This document shows, in pieces, positions 1 to 7,123 of a stretch of 64,000 nt of DNA. The notes under the pieces were generated by a model. The model was given only the letters and a program-made list of their open reading frames with translations, was not told the origin of the DNA and did not search any database. This stretch comes from Paractinoplanes durhamensis (GTDB lineage Bacteria > Actinomycetota > Actinomycetes > Mycobacteriales > Micromonosporaceae), in assembly GCF_016862175.1 (NCBI RefSeq), contig NZ_BOML01000070.1:1-64000 (forward strand), in the 5' to 3' direction. Position numbers and translations under genes: made by a program. Position 1 is the first letter of the stretch, and each line of letters opens with the position of its first letter.

Positions 1-823
1 GGGCGGTGTCGGGGCCGTCGATCCGGCGTTGTGCGATGCGCAGGGCGGCCGCTCCGAGCAGGCACATCAGCACGCCCAGGGCGGTGAACCAGACGATCGG
101 GTCGAGCGCCGGGGCGAGGGTGGCCAGGCGCAGCGGATAGAGCCGGCCGAACGCGTCGGACACGCCGCTCACCAGGAACGTCGCGGCGAAGGCGGCGAGC
201 AGCGCGCGGCTGCCGCGGACCAACCCGGCGCCGCGGGCCAGGATCTTCGGGGCAGCGGACCACGCCGGGGTGAAATGCCGCTCGGGGAAGCGGATCGCGA
301 CGTACAGGCCGAGGAGCAGCATGGCCGCGCCGGCCAGCACCATCGCCGGGGCGCGGCCAATCAGCCAGGCCAGGCTGCCGATGGCCGTCAGGCCGGCTAC
401 GGTGCCGAGCAGCTGGGCCTGTTCGGCTCGGATCAGCACCTGCGGGACCCGGGCCGGGTCGCCGAGTTCGTCGCTGATCCAGGCCACGTCGGCGCCGCCG
501 GCGAACGTCCACGACAGGCCCCACAGCATCTGGGTGGCCACCAAGGGGCCGAAATCGGTGACCAGGCCGGTCAGGACCATCGCGGCGCCCATCAGCAGGT
601 GTGCGACGACCAGCGAGTATTTGCGGCTGAGCGTGTCGGCTACGACGCCGGCCGGGACCTCGAACAGCAGGGCGACGGCGGCCTGGGCGACGCCGATCAG
701 CGCCAGCTGCGAGGCCGTCAGCCGGGCGTCGACCACCAGGTAGACGCTGGTCGCCAGCCACCAGCCGCGGTGCAGGACGGCCCGGCACCAGACCCATCGC
801 ACGTAGACGGTGTCCGGCGCCAC
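1..823 (-). CDS. MFS transporter, 3' end missing at window edge
   Basis: The minus strand is open from a GTG at 823 to the left edge, giving about 274 residues of a polytopic membrane protein. The translation shows alternating hydrophobic helices and, near residue 50, the loop VPAGVVADTLSRK, which resembles the cytoplasmic loop 2-3 motif of major facilitator superfamily transporters. A drug or metabolite exporter of about 400 residues is likely; the substrate cannot be told. The start lies only 12 bases after the stop of the GST-like gene on the same strand, so the two are probably cotranscribed. There is no clear Shine-Dalgarno sequence before the GTG, so the start is the least certain part. 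Confidence 0.75.
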   Translation of the reverse strand, partial: MAPDTVYVRWVWCRAVLHRGWWLATSVYLVVDARLTASQLALIGVAQAAVALLFEVPAGVVADTLSRKYSLVVAHLLMGAAMVLTGLVTDFGPLVATQMLWGLSWTFAGGADVAWISDELGDPARVPQVLIRAEQAQLLGTVAGLTAIGSLAWLIGRAPAMVLAGAAMLLLGLYVAIRFPERHFTPAWSAAPKILARGAGLVRGSRALLAAFAATFLVSGVSDAFGRLYPLRLATLAPALDPIVWFTALGVLMCLLGAAALRIAQRRIDGPDTA

Positions 824-835
824 CGGGGGTGGGGG

Positions 836-1558
836 CTAGAAGCCGAAGTCGGTGGTGTCGCGGAAGGCCGGGATCTTCAGGAGGGCGCGGGCGTAGCGCC
901 ACAGGTTCGGGTAGGTGTGCAGGTCGTCGTGGCGGACCAGGGTCACCCACAGCCGGATGTCGGCATCCGTCAGCACGCCGCCGACCAGGTAGTCGGCGTC
1001 GGCGAGCCGGGCGTCGAGCTCCGCCAGGCTCGTACATCGGGCAAGCTCTTCGATCTTCGCCCGCAGGGCCGCCGGGTAGGTGTCGACCGGGTCGATCGCC
1101 AGGTGGCGGAAGCGGGTGGCGAGGTCGATGCCGATCGCGGTGGCGTCGTTGCTGACCACCCGCACCCCGAACCGGTCCCACAGGGTCGGCACCGCGACGT
1201 GCCCGGTGTAGCCCTCCTCGGTCGCCTCGTACGCCTCGCGCAGCAGGGTGAAACCGTTGACCGGGTCGGGCCCGTGGCGCTCCCGGAACGCCCAGCCGCG
1301 GCCGTCGCGGCGATCGTCGACATACGACATCGTCACCAGGTGCTGGATGCCGGCCAGCTCGCGGATGATCGCCACCCGGTGCGAATCCGGGCAGAACCGG
1401 CCGCCGTAGACGTGATAGCGCGACGGCCGCACGGTGAACGGTGCGTCGTCGGTGATCCGGCCGGTGAAGGTCACCTCGGCCGGTGTGGTGTATTCGCCGT
1501 AGCGCGCCACGTCGACCGGGCCGGCCAGGCGGGTGCGTTCGGACAGATGAAGCGTCAT
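836..1558 (-). CDS. Xi-class GST / glutathionyl-hydroquinone reductase-like protein
   Basis: This 240-residue protein has the order of motifs seen in Xi-class (ECM4/YqjG) glutathione transferases: a FCPDSHR segment where the family has CPWAHR, then VPTLWD, then a VVSND segment, then an all-helical C-terminal domain. Family members reduce S-conjugated hydroquinones through the first cysteine of that motif, which is kept here. The protein is shorter than the usual 310-330 residues, and the two residues after Cys-Pro differ from the family. Actinobacteria generally use mycothiol rather than glutathione, so the thiol partner is uncertain. GGAG lies upstream of the ATG. It is divergent from the flavin monooxygenase gene and just upstream of the MFS gene. 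Confidence 0.7.
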   Translation of the reverse strand: MTLHLSERTRLAGPVDVARYGEYTTPAEVTFTGRITDDAPFTVRPSRYHVYGGRFCPDSHRVAIIRELAGIQHLVTMSYVDDRRDGRGWAFRERHGPDPVNGFTLLREAYEATEEGYTGHVAVPTLWDRFGVRVVSNDATAIGIDLATRFRHLAIDPVDTYPAALRAKIEELARCTSLAELDARLADADYLVGGVLTDADIRLWVTLVRHDDLHTYPNLWRYARALLKIPAFRDTTDFGF

Positions 1559-1600
1559 GGGAGGTTCTCCTCACCGAGCTCGCGGGCCCCTTGCCTAAAT

Positions 1601-1619
1601 CCTATTCTAGCTATAGGAA
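1601..1619. promoter_or_regulatory. Inverted repeat TCCTAT-N7-ATAGGA, putative operator
   Basis: TCCTATTCTAGCTATAGGA lies in the 88-bp gap between the divergent GST-like gene and the flavin monooxygenase gene. A similar element (ATCCCATAGGAT, 5356-5367) lies before the metQ-like gene. This suggests one regulator for both units, perhaps of sulfur or methionine supply; that is an inference. Confidence 0.4.
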
Positions 1620-1646
1620 AAGAGGGTCTGCTACCCGGAGGTGAAG

Positions 1647-2672
1647 ATGAAATTCCTGCTCATCACCCTGATCACCCACCACGACCCGGCGAAGTCGGCC
1701 CGTGCCCGGCTGCGCGAGGTGGTCGAGAACGCCGTGCTCGCCGAAGATCTGGGATTTGACGGGTACGGGGTGGGGGAGCGGCACGAGCGTCCGTTCATCT
1801 CGTCCTCGCCGCCGGTCGTGCTCAGCCACATCGCCGCCCGTACCTCCCGGATCAAGCTCTTCACGGCGGTGACCACGCTCAGCCTGCTCGACCCGGTGCG
1901 GGCGTTCGAGGACTACTCGACCCTGGACAACCTCTCCGACGGGCGGCTCGAACTGATCATCGGCAAGGGCAACGGTGCCGCCCAGGCGAAGCTGTTCCAC
2001 GTCACCGCCGAGGACCAGTGGGACCGCAACCGGGAGAGCTACGAGCTGTTCCGCCGGCTCTGGCGCGAACCCAAGGTGACGTGGGCGGGGAAGTTCCGGC
2101 CGTCGCTCACCGACGCGGAGACCTGGCCGCGGCCGCTGCAGCAGCCGATCCGGGTCTGGCACGGCAGCGCCACCAGCCGGGAGAGCGTCGACCTGGCCGC
2201 CAGGTACGGCGATCCGCTCTTCTCGGCCAACGTGACCAACCCGATCGAGCCGTACGCCGAGTTGATCCGCTACTACCGGGAGCGCTGGGCGCACTACCGC
2301 CACGACCCGGCCGATGCGCTGGTCGGCGCGGGCAGTGCCGGGTTCTACGCGGCGCGTACGTCGCAGGAGGCGATCGAGACGTACCGGCCGATCTTCGATG
2401 CCCGGATCGCGCTGTTCCGCTCGGTCGGCGTCGAGCCGGTGTTCCCGACCCTGGAGGATGCGATCGAGCGAAGCTCGATCCTGGTCGGCAGCCCGCAGCA
2501 GATCATCGACAAGGTGGGCCGCTACCACGCCGAGTTCGGGCACGAGGTGATGCACCTGCACGCCGACGGCGACGGGCTGACCGACAAGCAGCACCGGGCG
2601 ACGCTGGAGTTGTTCCAGTCGGAGGTCGCGCCGGTGCTGCGCCGGGACATCCCGAGCCGGCCGCTGGGGTAA
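1647..2672 (+). CDS. Luciferase-like FMN-dependent monooxygenase
   Basis: This flavin-dependent oxidoreductase of the bacterial luciferase-like (LLM) class has about 341 residues. The single (beta/alpha)8 domain shows typical segments: an N-terminal strand, GYGVGERH near residue 40, a TxVTTLSLLDPVR-like strand, LIIGKGNG, and a C-terminal VGSPQQIIDKV. Members oxidise small organic substrates with reduced FMN and oxygen; those beside methionine-type ABC importers are often thought to act on organosulfur compounds. An ATG at 1647 is preferred over the in-frame GTG at 1641, because GGAG (1637-1640) abuts the GTG but stands six bases before the ATG. It converges on metI with a 6-base gap. Confidence 0.8.
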   Translation: MKFLLITLITHHDPAKSARARLREVVENAVLAEDLGFDGYGVGERHERPFISSSPPVVLSHIAARTSRIKLFTAVTTLSLLDPVRAFEDYSTLDNLSDGRLELIIGKGNGAAQAKLFHVTAEDQWDRNRESYELFRRLWREPKVTWAGKFRPSLTDAETWPRPLQQPIRVWHGSATSRESVDLAARYGDPLFSANVTNPIEPYAELIRYYRERWAHYRHDPADALVGAGSAGFYAARTSQEAIETYRPIFDARIALFRSVGVEPVFPTLEDAIERSSILVGSPQQIIDKVGRYHAEFGHEVMHLHADGDGLTDKQHRATLELFQSEVAPVLRRDIPSRPLG

Positions 2673-2678
2673 CAAAGC

Positions 2679-3338
2679 TCAGCGGCGCAGGGCCCGCCGC
2701 GCCAGGTAGTTGCCGGCGAACTGGCCGGCCTGGACGATGACGATGATGGTGGCGACGGTGATGTAGACGACCGGCCAGTTGTAGCGCTGGGAGCCGTAGG
2801 TGACCGCGAAGTCGCCGAGGCCGCCGCCACCGAACAACCCCGCCTGGGCGGACATGTCCACCACGCCGACGAAGATGAACGTGTAGCCGAGGATGACCGG
2901 GCCGAGCGCCTCGGGGACGACCACGGTCAGCAGGATGCTGATCGGCCGGGCGCCGGCCGCCCGGGCCGCCTCGATGACGCCCGGCTCGACCGCGAGCAGG
3001 TTCTGCTCGATGATCCGGCTGACCGCGAACGCGGCCGCCAGCGACAGCGCGAAGGTGACCGCGTTGGTGCCGATCGTCGTGCCGATCGCCACCAGCATCA
3101 GCGGCTGGATGGCGGTGAGAAAGATGACGAACGGGATCGGGCGTACGACGTTGACCAGGATGTTGACCGCGATGAAGACGGCCCGATCGGCCATCAGGCT
3201 GCCCGGCCGGGTGGCGTAGAGGACCAGGCCGAGGGCGAGGCCGAGCAGCCCGCCGACGACGACCGAGATGGCGACGATGTAGAAGGTCTGCCCGATCGCC
3301 TCGCGGAAGACCGGCAGGTTGCTGAGGAACTCGTCCAC
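2679..3338 (-). CDS. metI: Methionine-type ABC transporter permease (MetI)
   Basis: This 219-residue permease has about five transmembrane helices and the BPD_transp_1 EAA loop (EAARAAGARPISILLTVVVP near residue 135), through which it docks on the ATPase. Size and sequence fit MetI, which with MetN and MetQ imports L/D-methionine or related sulfur compounds. Its ATG follows the metN stop by one base, so translation is coupled in a metQ-metN-metI operon read leftward. The exact substrate is inferred from the family. Confidence 0.85.
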   Translation of the reverse strand: MDEFLSNLPVFREAIGQTFYIVAISVVVGGLLGLALGLVLYATRPGSLMADRAVFIAVNILVNVVRPIPFVIFLTAIQPLMLVAIGTTIGTNAVTFALSLAAAFAVSRIIEQNLLAVEPGVIEAARAAGARPISILLTVVVPEALGPVILGYTFIFVGVVDMSAQAGLFGGGGLGDFAVTYGSQRYNWPVVYITVATIIVIVQAGQFAGNYLARRALRR

Positions 3339-3339
3339 G

Positions 3340-4368
3340 TCAGCCCTTCTCCTCGGTCACGTCGACGCCGTCGGTGCGCAGCGCGGCCAGCGCCGCGTCG
3401 ATCTCGCCGGCGTCGCCGGTCAGCTCGAAGGTGAGGCTGCCGACCGCCCGTTCCTGCAGCTCGCTGATGCCGCCGAAGATGATGTCGGCGGCGACGTGGT
3501 GCGCGAGGAACGTCGTGGCCAGCGCGGTCTGGAAGCCGGTGCGGTCGCGGACCGCCACGGTGACGATCCGGCCGCGGTGCGAGCGGCGCAGCCGTTGCAG
3601 GGTCTCGGCCGACGGCCGGTCGCGCAGCGCGCCCCGGACGAAGTCGGCGGCCGCGGTGGTCGTCGGGTTGGCGAACACGTCGTAGACCGTGCCGGTCTCG
3701 GCGATCCGGCCGCCGTCCATCACCGCGACCCGGTCGGCCACCGCGCGGATCACGTCGAGCTCGTGGGTGATCAGCACGATGGTCACGCCCAGCTCGCGGT
3801 TGACCCGGCCGAGCAGGGCCAGCACCTCGGCCGTGGTCCGCGGGTCGAGCGCGCTGGTGGCCTCGTCGGCGAGCAGCAGCGACGGTTCGGTGGCCAGCGC
3901 CCGGGCGATCCCGACCCGCTGCTTCTGACCGCCGGAGAGCCGTTCCGGGTGGTCGTGGGCGCGGTCGAGCAGGCCCACGAAGTCGAGCAGCCGGGCCACC
4001 CGCCGGTCGCGTTCGGCGCGGTCGACGCCGGCCACCTTGAGTGGGTACGCGACGTTGCCGGCCACCGTCCGGGACCGGAAGAGGTTGAACTGCTGGAAGA
4101 TCATCCCGATGTCCCGGCGGACGGCCCGCCGGTCGCGTTCGGACAGTGCGGTGATCTCCTGGTCGCCGACGTGCACCTCGCCGATGGTCGGCGCTTCGAG
4201 GCCGTTGATCAGCCGGATCAGCGTGCTCTTGCCGGCGCCGGACTGGCCGATCACGCCGAACACCTCGCCCCGGGCGACGTCGATGCTGACGTCGTCCAGG
4301 GCGACGACCTCGTCACCGCGGCCGCGGCTGAAGGTCTTGGTGACGTGACTCAGGCGGACGTGCGACAC
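3340..4368 (-). CDS. metN: Methionine-type ABC transporter ATPase (MetN) with NIL domain
   Basis: This 342-residue ATPase has Walker A GQSGAGKST near residue 40, a Q-loop FQQFNLF, signature LSGGQKQR near 140, Walker B LLADEATSALD, and the H-loop ITHELD. After about residue 260 comes a C-terminal extension ending in a ferredoxin-fold NIL domain, the regulatory domain that binds methionine and inhibits transport in MetN proteins. It powers MetI-MetQ import. A GTG start directly abuts the stop of the binding-protein gene, consistent with one operon. The NIL domain supports a methionine-type system over other ABC classes. Confidence 0.9.
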   Translation of the reverse strand: MSHVRLSHVTKTFSRGRGDEVVALDDVSIDVARGEVFGVIGQSGAGKSTLIRLINGLEAPTIGEVHVGDQEITALSERDRRAVRRDIGMIFQQFNLFRSRTVAGNVAYPLKVAGVDRAERDRRVARLLDFVGLLDRAHDHPERLSGGQKQRVGIARALATEPSLLLADEATSALDPRTTAEVLALLGRVNRELGVTIVLITHELDVIRAVADRVAVMDGGRIAETGTVYDVFANPTTTAAADFVRGALRDRPSAETLQRLRRSHRGRIVTVAVRDRTGFQTALATTFLAHHVAADIIFGGISELQERAVGSLTFELTGDAGEIDAALAALRTDGVDVTEEKG

Positions 4369-5301
4369 CTACTTCCCCGCCGCGACGGCCTGGTCCTGCA
4401 CCGTCTTCAGCAGGCTCTGCAGCTCGGCCGGGGGAACGGTGCGGAAGACCGCGGTGCCGCCGTTGGACTCCTGGACGCCGGCCTGCACGGTCGGGTCCTG
4501 GTAGAGCTCGGCCAGCTTCAGGTAGGTCGCGTTGTCCTTGTCGGCGGCCCGGGCGACGAAGATGTTGACGTACGGCGCGGCGCTGGAGCTGGCCGGGTCG
4601 TCCTGGAACACCGCGGCGGTCTTGGGCAGCCCGGCGCTGGTGGCGTAGTTGTTGTTGACGATCGCCGCCGCCACCGAGCCGCTCTTGAGCGCGCCCGCGG
4701 TCTGCGACGCGTCGAGCGTCACCACGTCGACCTTCTTGGTGTCGATGTCGGTGGTGCTGGAGAAGGCGCTGCCGCCGTTCTTCAGCGTGACCAGCCCGGC
4801 CGACTGCAGCACCAGCAGGCCGCGGGCCTGGTTGATGGCGTCGTTCGGGATCGCGACCTTGGCGTTCGCGGGCAGCTCGGTCGCCGACTTGTAGTTCAGC
4901 GAGTAGAGCGGCAGCGGGTAGACGGCAGTGGCGCCGATCGGCTGCAGGTCATCCTTCGCGGTGACGTTGTAGTTCGCGAGGTACTGGATGTGCTGGAACT
5001 CGTTGAGGTCGAGCTGCTTCTGCTTCAGCGCCGGGTTCGGCTGGCTGTAGTCGTTGAAGTTGACGAACGAAACCGTCACGTCCAGCTTCTGCTTGGCCAG
5101 GTCGGCGTAGGTCTTCCAGTACGGCTGCGAGGCGTCGGTGACGCCGATGCTGACGGTCTTCGGGTCGTCGGATCCGCGGGTGGCGGCGAACGTGATGACG
5201 CCCGCCGCTACGACGACGACCGCGGCGGCCGCCACGATCCAGGGCTTACGGCTGCGCTGCCGGGCGGGAAGCTGGGGATCGGACGGGGTGGACTCAGACA
5301 T
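4369..5301 (-). CDS. metQ: NlpA/MetQ-family substrate-binding protein, no lipobox
   Basis: This 310-residue solute-binding protein of the NlpA/MetQ family starts at an ATG preceded by GGAG. The family motifs are present: DLNEFQHIQYL near residue 110, then PLPLYSL and IPNDAINQARGLLVLQ. It should capture methionine or a related organosulfur compound outside the membrane and deliver it to MetN-MetI. The N terminus has about 18 cytoplasmic residues and then one hydrophobic helix (IVAAAAVVVVAAGVITFAA) without any cysteine. It therefore cannot be a lipoprotein like E. coli MetQ and is probably held by an uncleaved signal anchor. It is the first gene of the metQNI operon, with a palindrome-rich leader. 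Confidence 0.85.
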   Translation of the reverse strand: MSESTPSDPQLPARQRSRKPWIVAAAAVVVVAAGVITFAATRGSDDPKTVSIGVTDASQPYWKTYADLAKQKLDVTVSFVNFNDYSQPNPALKQKQLDLNEFQHIQYLANYNVTAKDDLQPIGATAVYPLPLYSLNYKSATELPANAKVAIPNDAINQARGLLVLQSAGLVTLKNGGSAFSSTTDIDTKKVDVVTLDASQTAGALKSGSVAAAIVNNNYATSAGLPKTAAVFQDDPASSSAAPYVNIFVARAADKDNATYLKLAELYQDPTVQAGVQESNGGTAVFRTVPPAELQSLLKTVQDQAVAAGK

Positions 5302-5355
5302 GACGGTGCTCCGGGGTCGCCGGTGGATGCGGACGACGCCGAGATTAACCTACAA

Positions 5356-5385
5356 ATCCCATAGGATAAATGTGTCAGCTGACAC
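5356..5385. promoter_or_regulatory. Two palindromes in the metQ leader
   Basis: A 12-base imperfect palindrome, ATCCCATAGGAT (5356-5367), is followed by a perfect 14-base palindrome, GTGTCAGCTGACAC (5372-5385). Both lie 55-85 bases before the metQ-like start and after the merR stop. The first resembles the repeat before the flavin monooxygenase gene. They are good candidate operators for the importer operon; the regulators are unknown, and the adjacent MerR protein is one possibility for the second. Confidence 0.45.
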
Positions 5386-5400
5386 TATCGTTCATCGATG

Positions 5401-5703
5401 TTACGAACGCTTGTAGTTCTCGTTCTGCCGCAGCGCCTCCGCGAGCTGGTCCTCGAGGATGATGATCCGGCAGGCGGCCTCCAGGGCGGTGCCACTCTCG
5501 ACCATCTCGCGGGCCCGCGCGGCCAGCCGCAGCTGGTAGCGGGAGTAGCGCCGATGCCCGCCGCCGGAGCGGAACGGGGTGATCAGCTTTTCCTCGTCGA
5601 GCCGGCGCAGGAAGTCCGGCGAGGCGCCGGTGATCTCCGCAGCACGGCCCATCGTGTAAGCCGGGTAGTCCTCGTCGCCGAACATGTCGTCGGAAGGGGC
5701 CAT
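5401..5703 (-). CDS. Short MerR-family transcriptional regulator
   Basis: This 100-residue regulator has an N-terminal MerR winged helix-turn-helix: YTMGRAAEITGASPDFLRRL, then LITPFRSGGGHRRYSRYQL, the usual Arg-rich wing. A short helix follows (EAACRIIILEDQLAEALRQN), and there is no effector domain. This length and sequence match a MerR protein conserved in actinobacteria whose signal is not known to me. The ATG at 5703 has GGAGAG upstream and opens the conserved stretch. An in-frame start at 5778 would translate through a strong hairpin and is less likely. The mRNA seems to carry a long leader. Confidence 0.8.
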   Translation of the reverse strand: MAPSDDMFGDEDYPAYTMGRAAEITGASPDFLRRLDEEKLITPFRSGGGHRRYSRYQLRLAARAREMVESGTALEAACRIIILEDQLAEALRQNENYKRS

Positions 5704-5725
5704 ATACGCATCTCTCCATGAACGA

Positions 5726-5754
5726 GGGCCCCGGCGCAGGAAGCGCCGGGGCCC
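5726..5754. terminator. 12-bp perfect GC-rich hairpin in the merR leader
   Basis: GGGCCCCGGCGC (5726-5737) and its exact complement GCGCCGGGGCCC (5743-5754) flank a five-base loop, AGGAA. The structure ends 22 bases before the merR ATG on the minus strand. It could be a terminator or attenuator in the leader, or a structure that hides the ribosome-binding site. No U-tract is seen. Confidence 0.5.
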
Positions 5755-6138
5755 AGGGTTGTGGGTTAGAAACACCATCTACTTGAGGTATCCGCACCGA
5801 CCGCCATCAGCGGCAGGCGCGAGGATCGCATAAGCGTGACCGGAGACCACCTTTCGTTCGATGGAAACTGCGGTGTCCGCTCCAGGGCTGAAGAACGACC
5901 TGGTTGCGGGCGATCCAACGGTGTTAAGCCCTCCCTTTCCTCTACTGCCAACAATTTCTGTGGTGCTGCCCGCCGGTGATGAAGCCCCACGCAACTTCAT
6001 GGCCTCATCACGTCCGGCGATTGTCATGCCGAGCGAGCCGCGGAACTGGCTCCGGGGCCCTGCTTGACGCTCGGTCATCTTCGTCAGCGTGATCCACTGA
6101 TCTCGTTTCTCAACACCAGGAACGTTAACCGACCCCGG
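5755..6138 (-). other. Long low-GC merR leader; no convincing gene
   Basis: This stretch upstream of merR is visibly richer in A and T than its neighbours. It holds an open frame of 99 codons (5779-6078, minus), but third codon positions show none of the strong G/C preference of real genes here, and the protein resembles nothing I know. I read it as untranslated leader RNA for merR, possibly structured. I could not match it to a named riboswitch: no T-box or recognisable cobalamin, TPP or c-di-AMP core. Confidence 0.35.
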
Positions 6139-6174
6139 CGAGAATATCTAGGACTTTGGACCCAGATTTTCTCG
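6139..6174. terminator. Nested inverted repeat after the epimerase gene
   Basis: CGAGAATATCT (6139-6149) pairs 10 of 11 with AGATTTTCTCG (6164-6174) around the 14-base spacer AGGACTTTGGACCC. It lies about 17 bases past the epimerase stop, so a terminator is the simplest reading. The spacer also resembles a DosR-type dyad. Confidence 0.4.
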
Positions 6175-6190
6175 GCGTGTCGACCCTGGT

Positions 6191-7039
6191 CTAGACGGAG
6201 GGGGCGTAGCCGCCGGTGGTGATCTCCTCAAGAAGGGACGGGCGGGACGGCTTCCAGCTCAGCTCGCGGCGGGCCTTCTCGCCGCTCGCCTGCTGGTCGA
6301 GAAGCAGGGCCGCGCCGAAGCCGCCAAGCCGGGCGACCGTTTTCGCGGGGTCCTCCGGCGAAGGCTCGGCGCCGAGCGCCGCCGAAGCCAGCTCGCGGAC
6401 CGTCGGGTTGTCACCGCTCACCCCTAGATAGTGCTGGCCGGCCACGCCGCGTTCGAGGACCGCCACGTACAGCGCGGCCAGGTCGTCGACGTGGATCGTG
6501 GTCCAGCGCTGGGTGCCCGGGCCGATCAGGTGCCGGGGGTCGCTCACCACCAGGTTGGGGATGCCGCCGCGGTGGCCGTAGACGATGCCGGGCTCGACCC
6601 GCAGCGAGCGGATGCCGGGAGCGGCGAGCGCGCGGGCGTCGAGCTCGGTCCGCCAGGCGACCAGGGCGGGCGGGTCGAGCGGAGACTCCTCGGTGATGTC
6701 GTCGCCCGATCCGTAGACCCAGACGCCGCCGGTGCGCAGGAACGTGCCGCCGGGGACGAGGCCCTCGAGGACGGCGTCGACGAACTCGTGGTCGGCCGCG
6801 GCGCTGGTCTCGTCACCGGGCGAGGCGGTCGCGATCACCGCGTCGGCGGCCGCGGCGAGCCGGCGGATCTCGTCGCGGTCGCGCATGTCCGCCACCACGG
6901 GCGTGACTGCTTCACCGCGTACCGAATCAGCTTTTTCGGGGTTTCGGACCAGGGCCGTGACCTGATGTCCGGCCGAAACCAGCGCGGGGTGCAGGGCCGA
7001 ACCGATGTAGCCGGTCGCGCCGGTCAGGAAGATCTTCAT
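6191..7039 (-). CDS. NAD(P)-dependent epimerase/dehydratase family protein
   Basis: This 282-residue atypical short-chain reductase has the N-terminal dinucleotide motif MKIFLTGATGYIGSALHPAL and a GGVWVYG segment near residue 110, where the extended family carries its active-site serine/tyrosine region. A later TIHVDDLAALYVAVLE segment is typical of NAD-dependent epimerase/dehydratase proteins. It probably reduces or epimerises a small metabolite; the substrate is unknown. It is divergent from a lysR gene with 84 bases between the starts, a common arrangement in which the LysR protein controls its neighbour. The ATG at 7039 opens the Rossmann motif directly. Confidence 0.8.
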   Translation of the reverse strand: MKIFLTGATGYIGSALHPALVSAGHQVTALVRNPEKADSVRGEAVTPVVADMRDRDEIRRLAAAADAVIATASPGDETSAAADHEFVDAVLEGLVPGGTFLRTGGVWVYGSGDDITEESPLDPPALVAWRTELDARALAAPGIRSLRVEPGIVYGHRGGIPNLVVSDPRHLIGPGTQRWTTIHVDDLAALYVAVLERGVAGQHYLGVSGDNPTVRELASAALGAEPSPEDPAKTVARLGGFGAALLLDQQASGEKARRELSWKPSRPSLLEEITTGGYAPSV

Positions 7040-7069
7040 GCCACCAGCTTGGCGCGGCGGGGCGTTCGC

Positions 7070-7117
7070 CGGAAACGAATAGTTCCGATTTCCCTCATCG
7101 CCCTCGGCGATTACGCT
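7070..7117. promoter_or_regulatory. Shared epimerase-lysR promoter region
   Basis: The dyad CGGAA-N8-TTCCG (7070-7074 and 7083-7087) lies midway between the divergent genes and is a likely LysR-binding site. TACGCT (7112-7117) stands six bases before the lysR GTG, where a -10 element would place transcription start at or near the start codon, implying a leaderless lysR mRNA. Confidence 0.4.
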
Positions 7118-7123
7118 CGTCGC

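Noticed and set aside
29..1759. Long plus-strand open frame of 576 codons over the MFS and GST genes
   Set aside because: It is a shadow produced by high GC: low-complexity Arg/Gly/Gln-rich protein with no family features, opposite two clear genes.
3319..5364. Long plus-strand open frame of 681 codons over metI-metN-metQ
   Set aside because: Antisense to three well-recognised ABC transporter genes; composition is that of a GC shadow.
5779..6078. 99-codon minus-strand frame upstream of merR, considered as a small protein or peptide precursor
   Set aside because: Third codon positions lack the strong G/C bias of genes here, no ribosome-binding site is clear and the product is unlike any family; leader RNA is more likely.
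5704..6138. Known riboswitch in the merR leader
   Set aside because: I looked for T-box, cobalamin, TPP, SAM and c-di-AMP signature pieces by eye and found none convincing.
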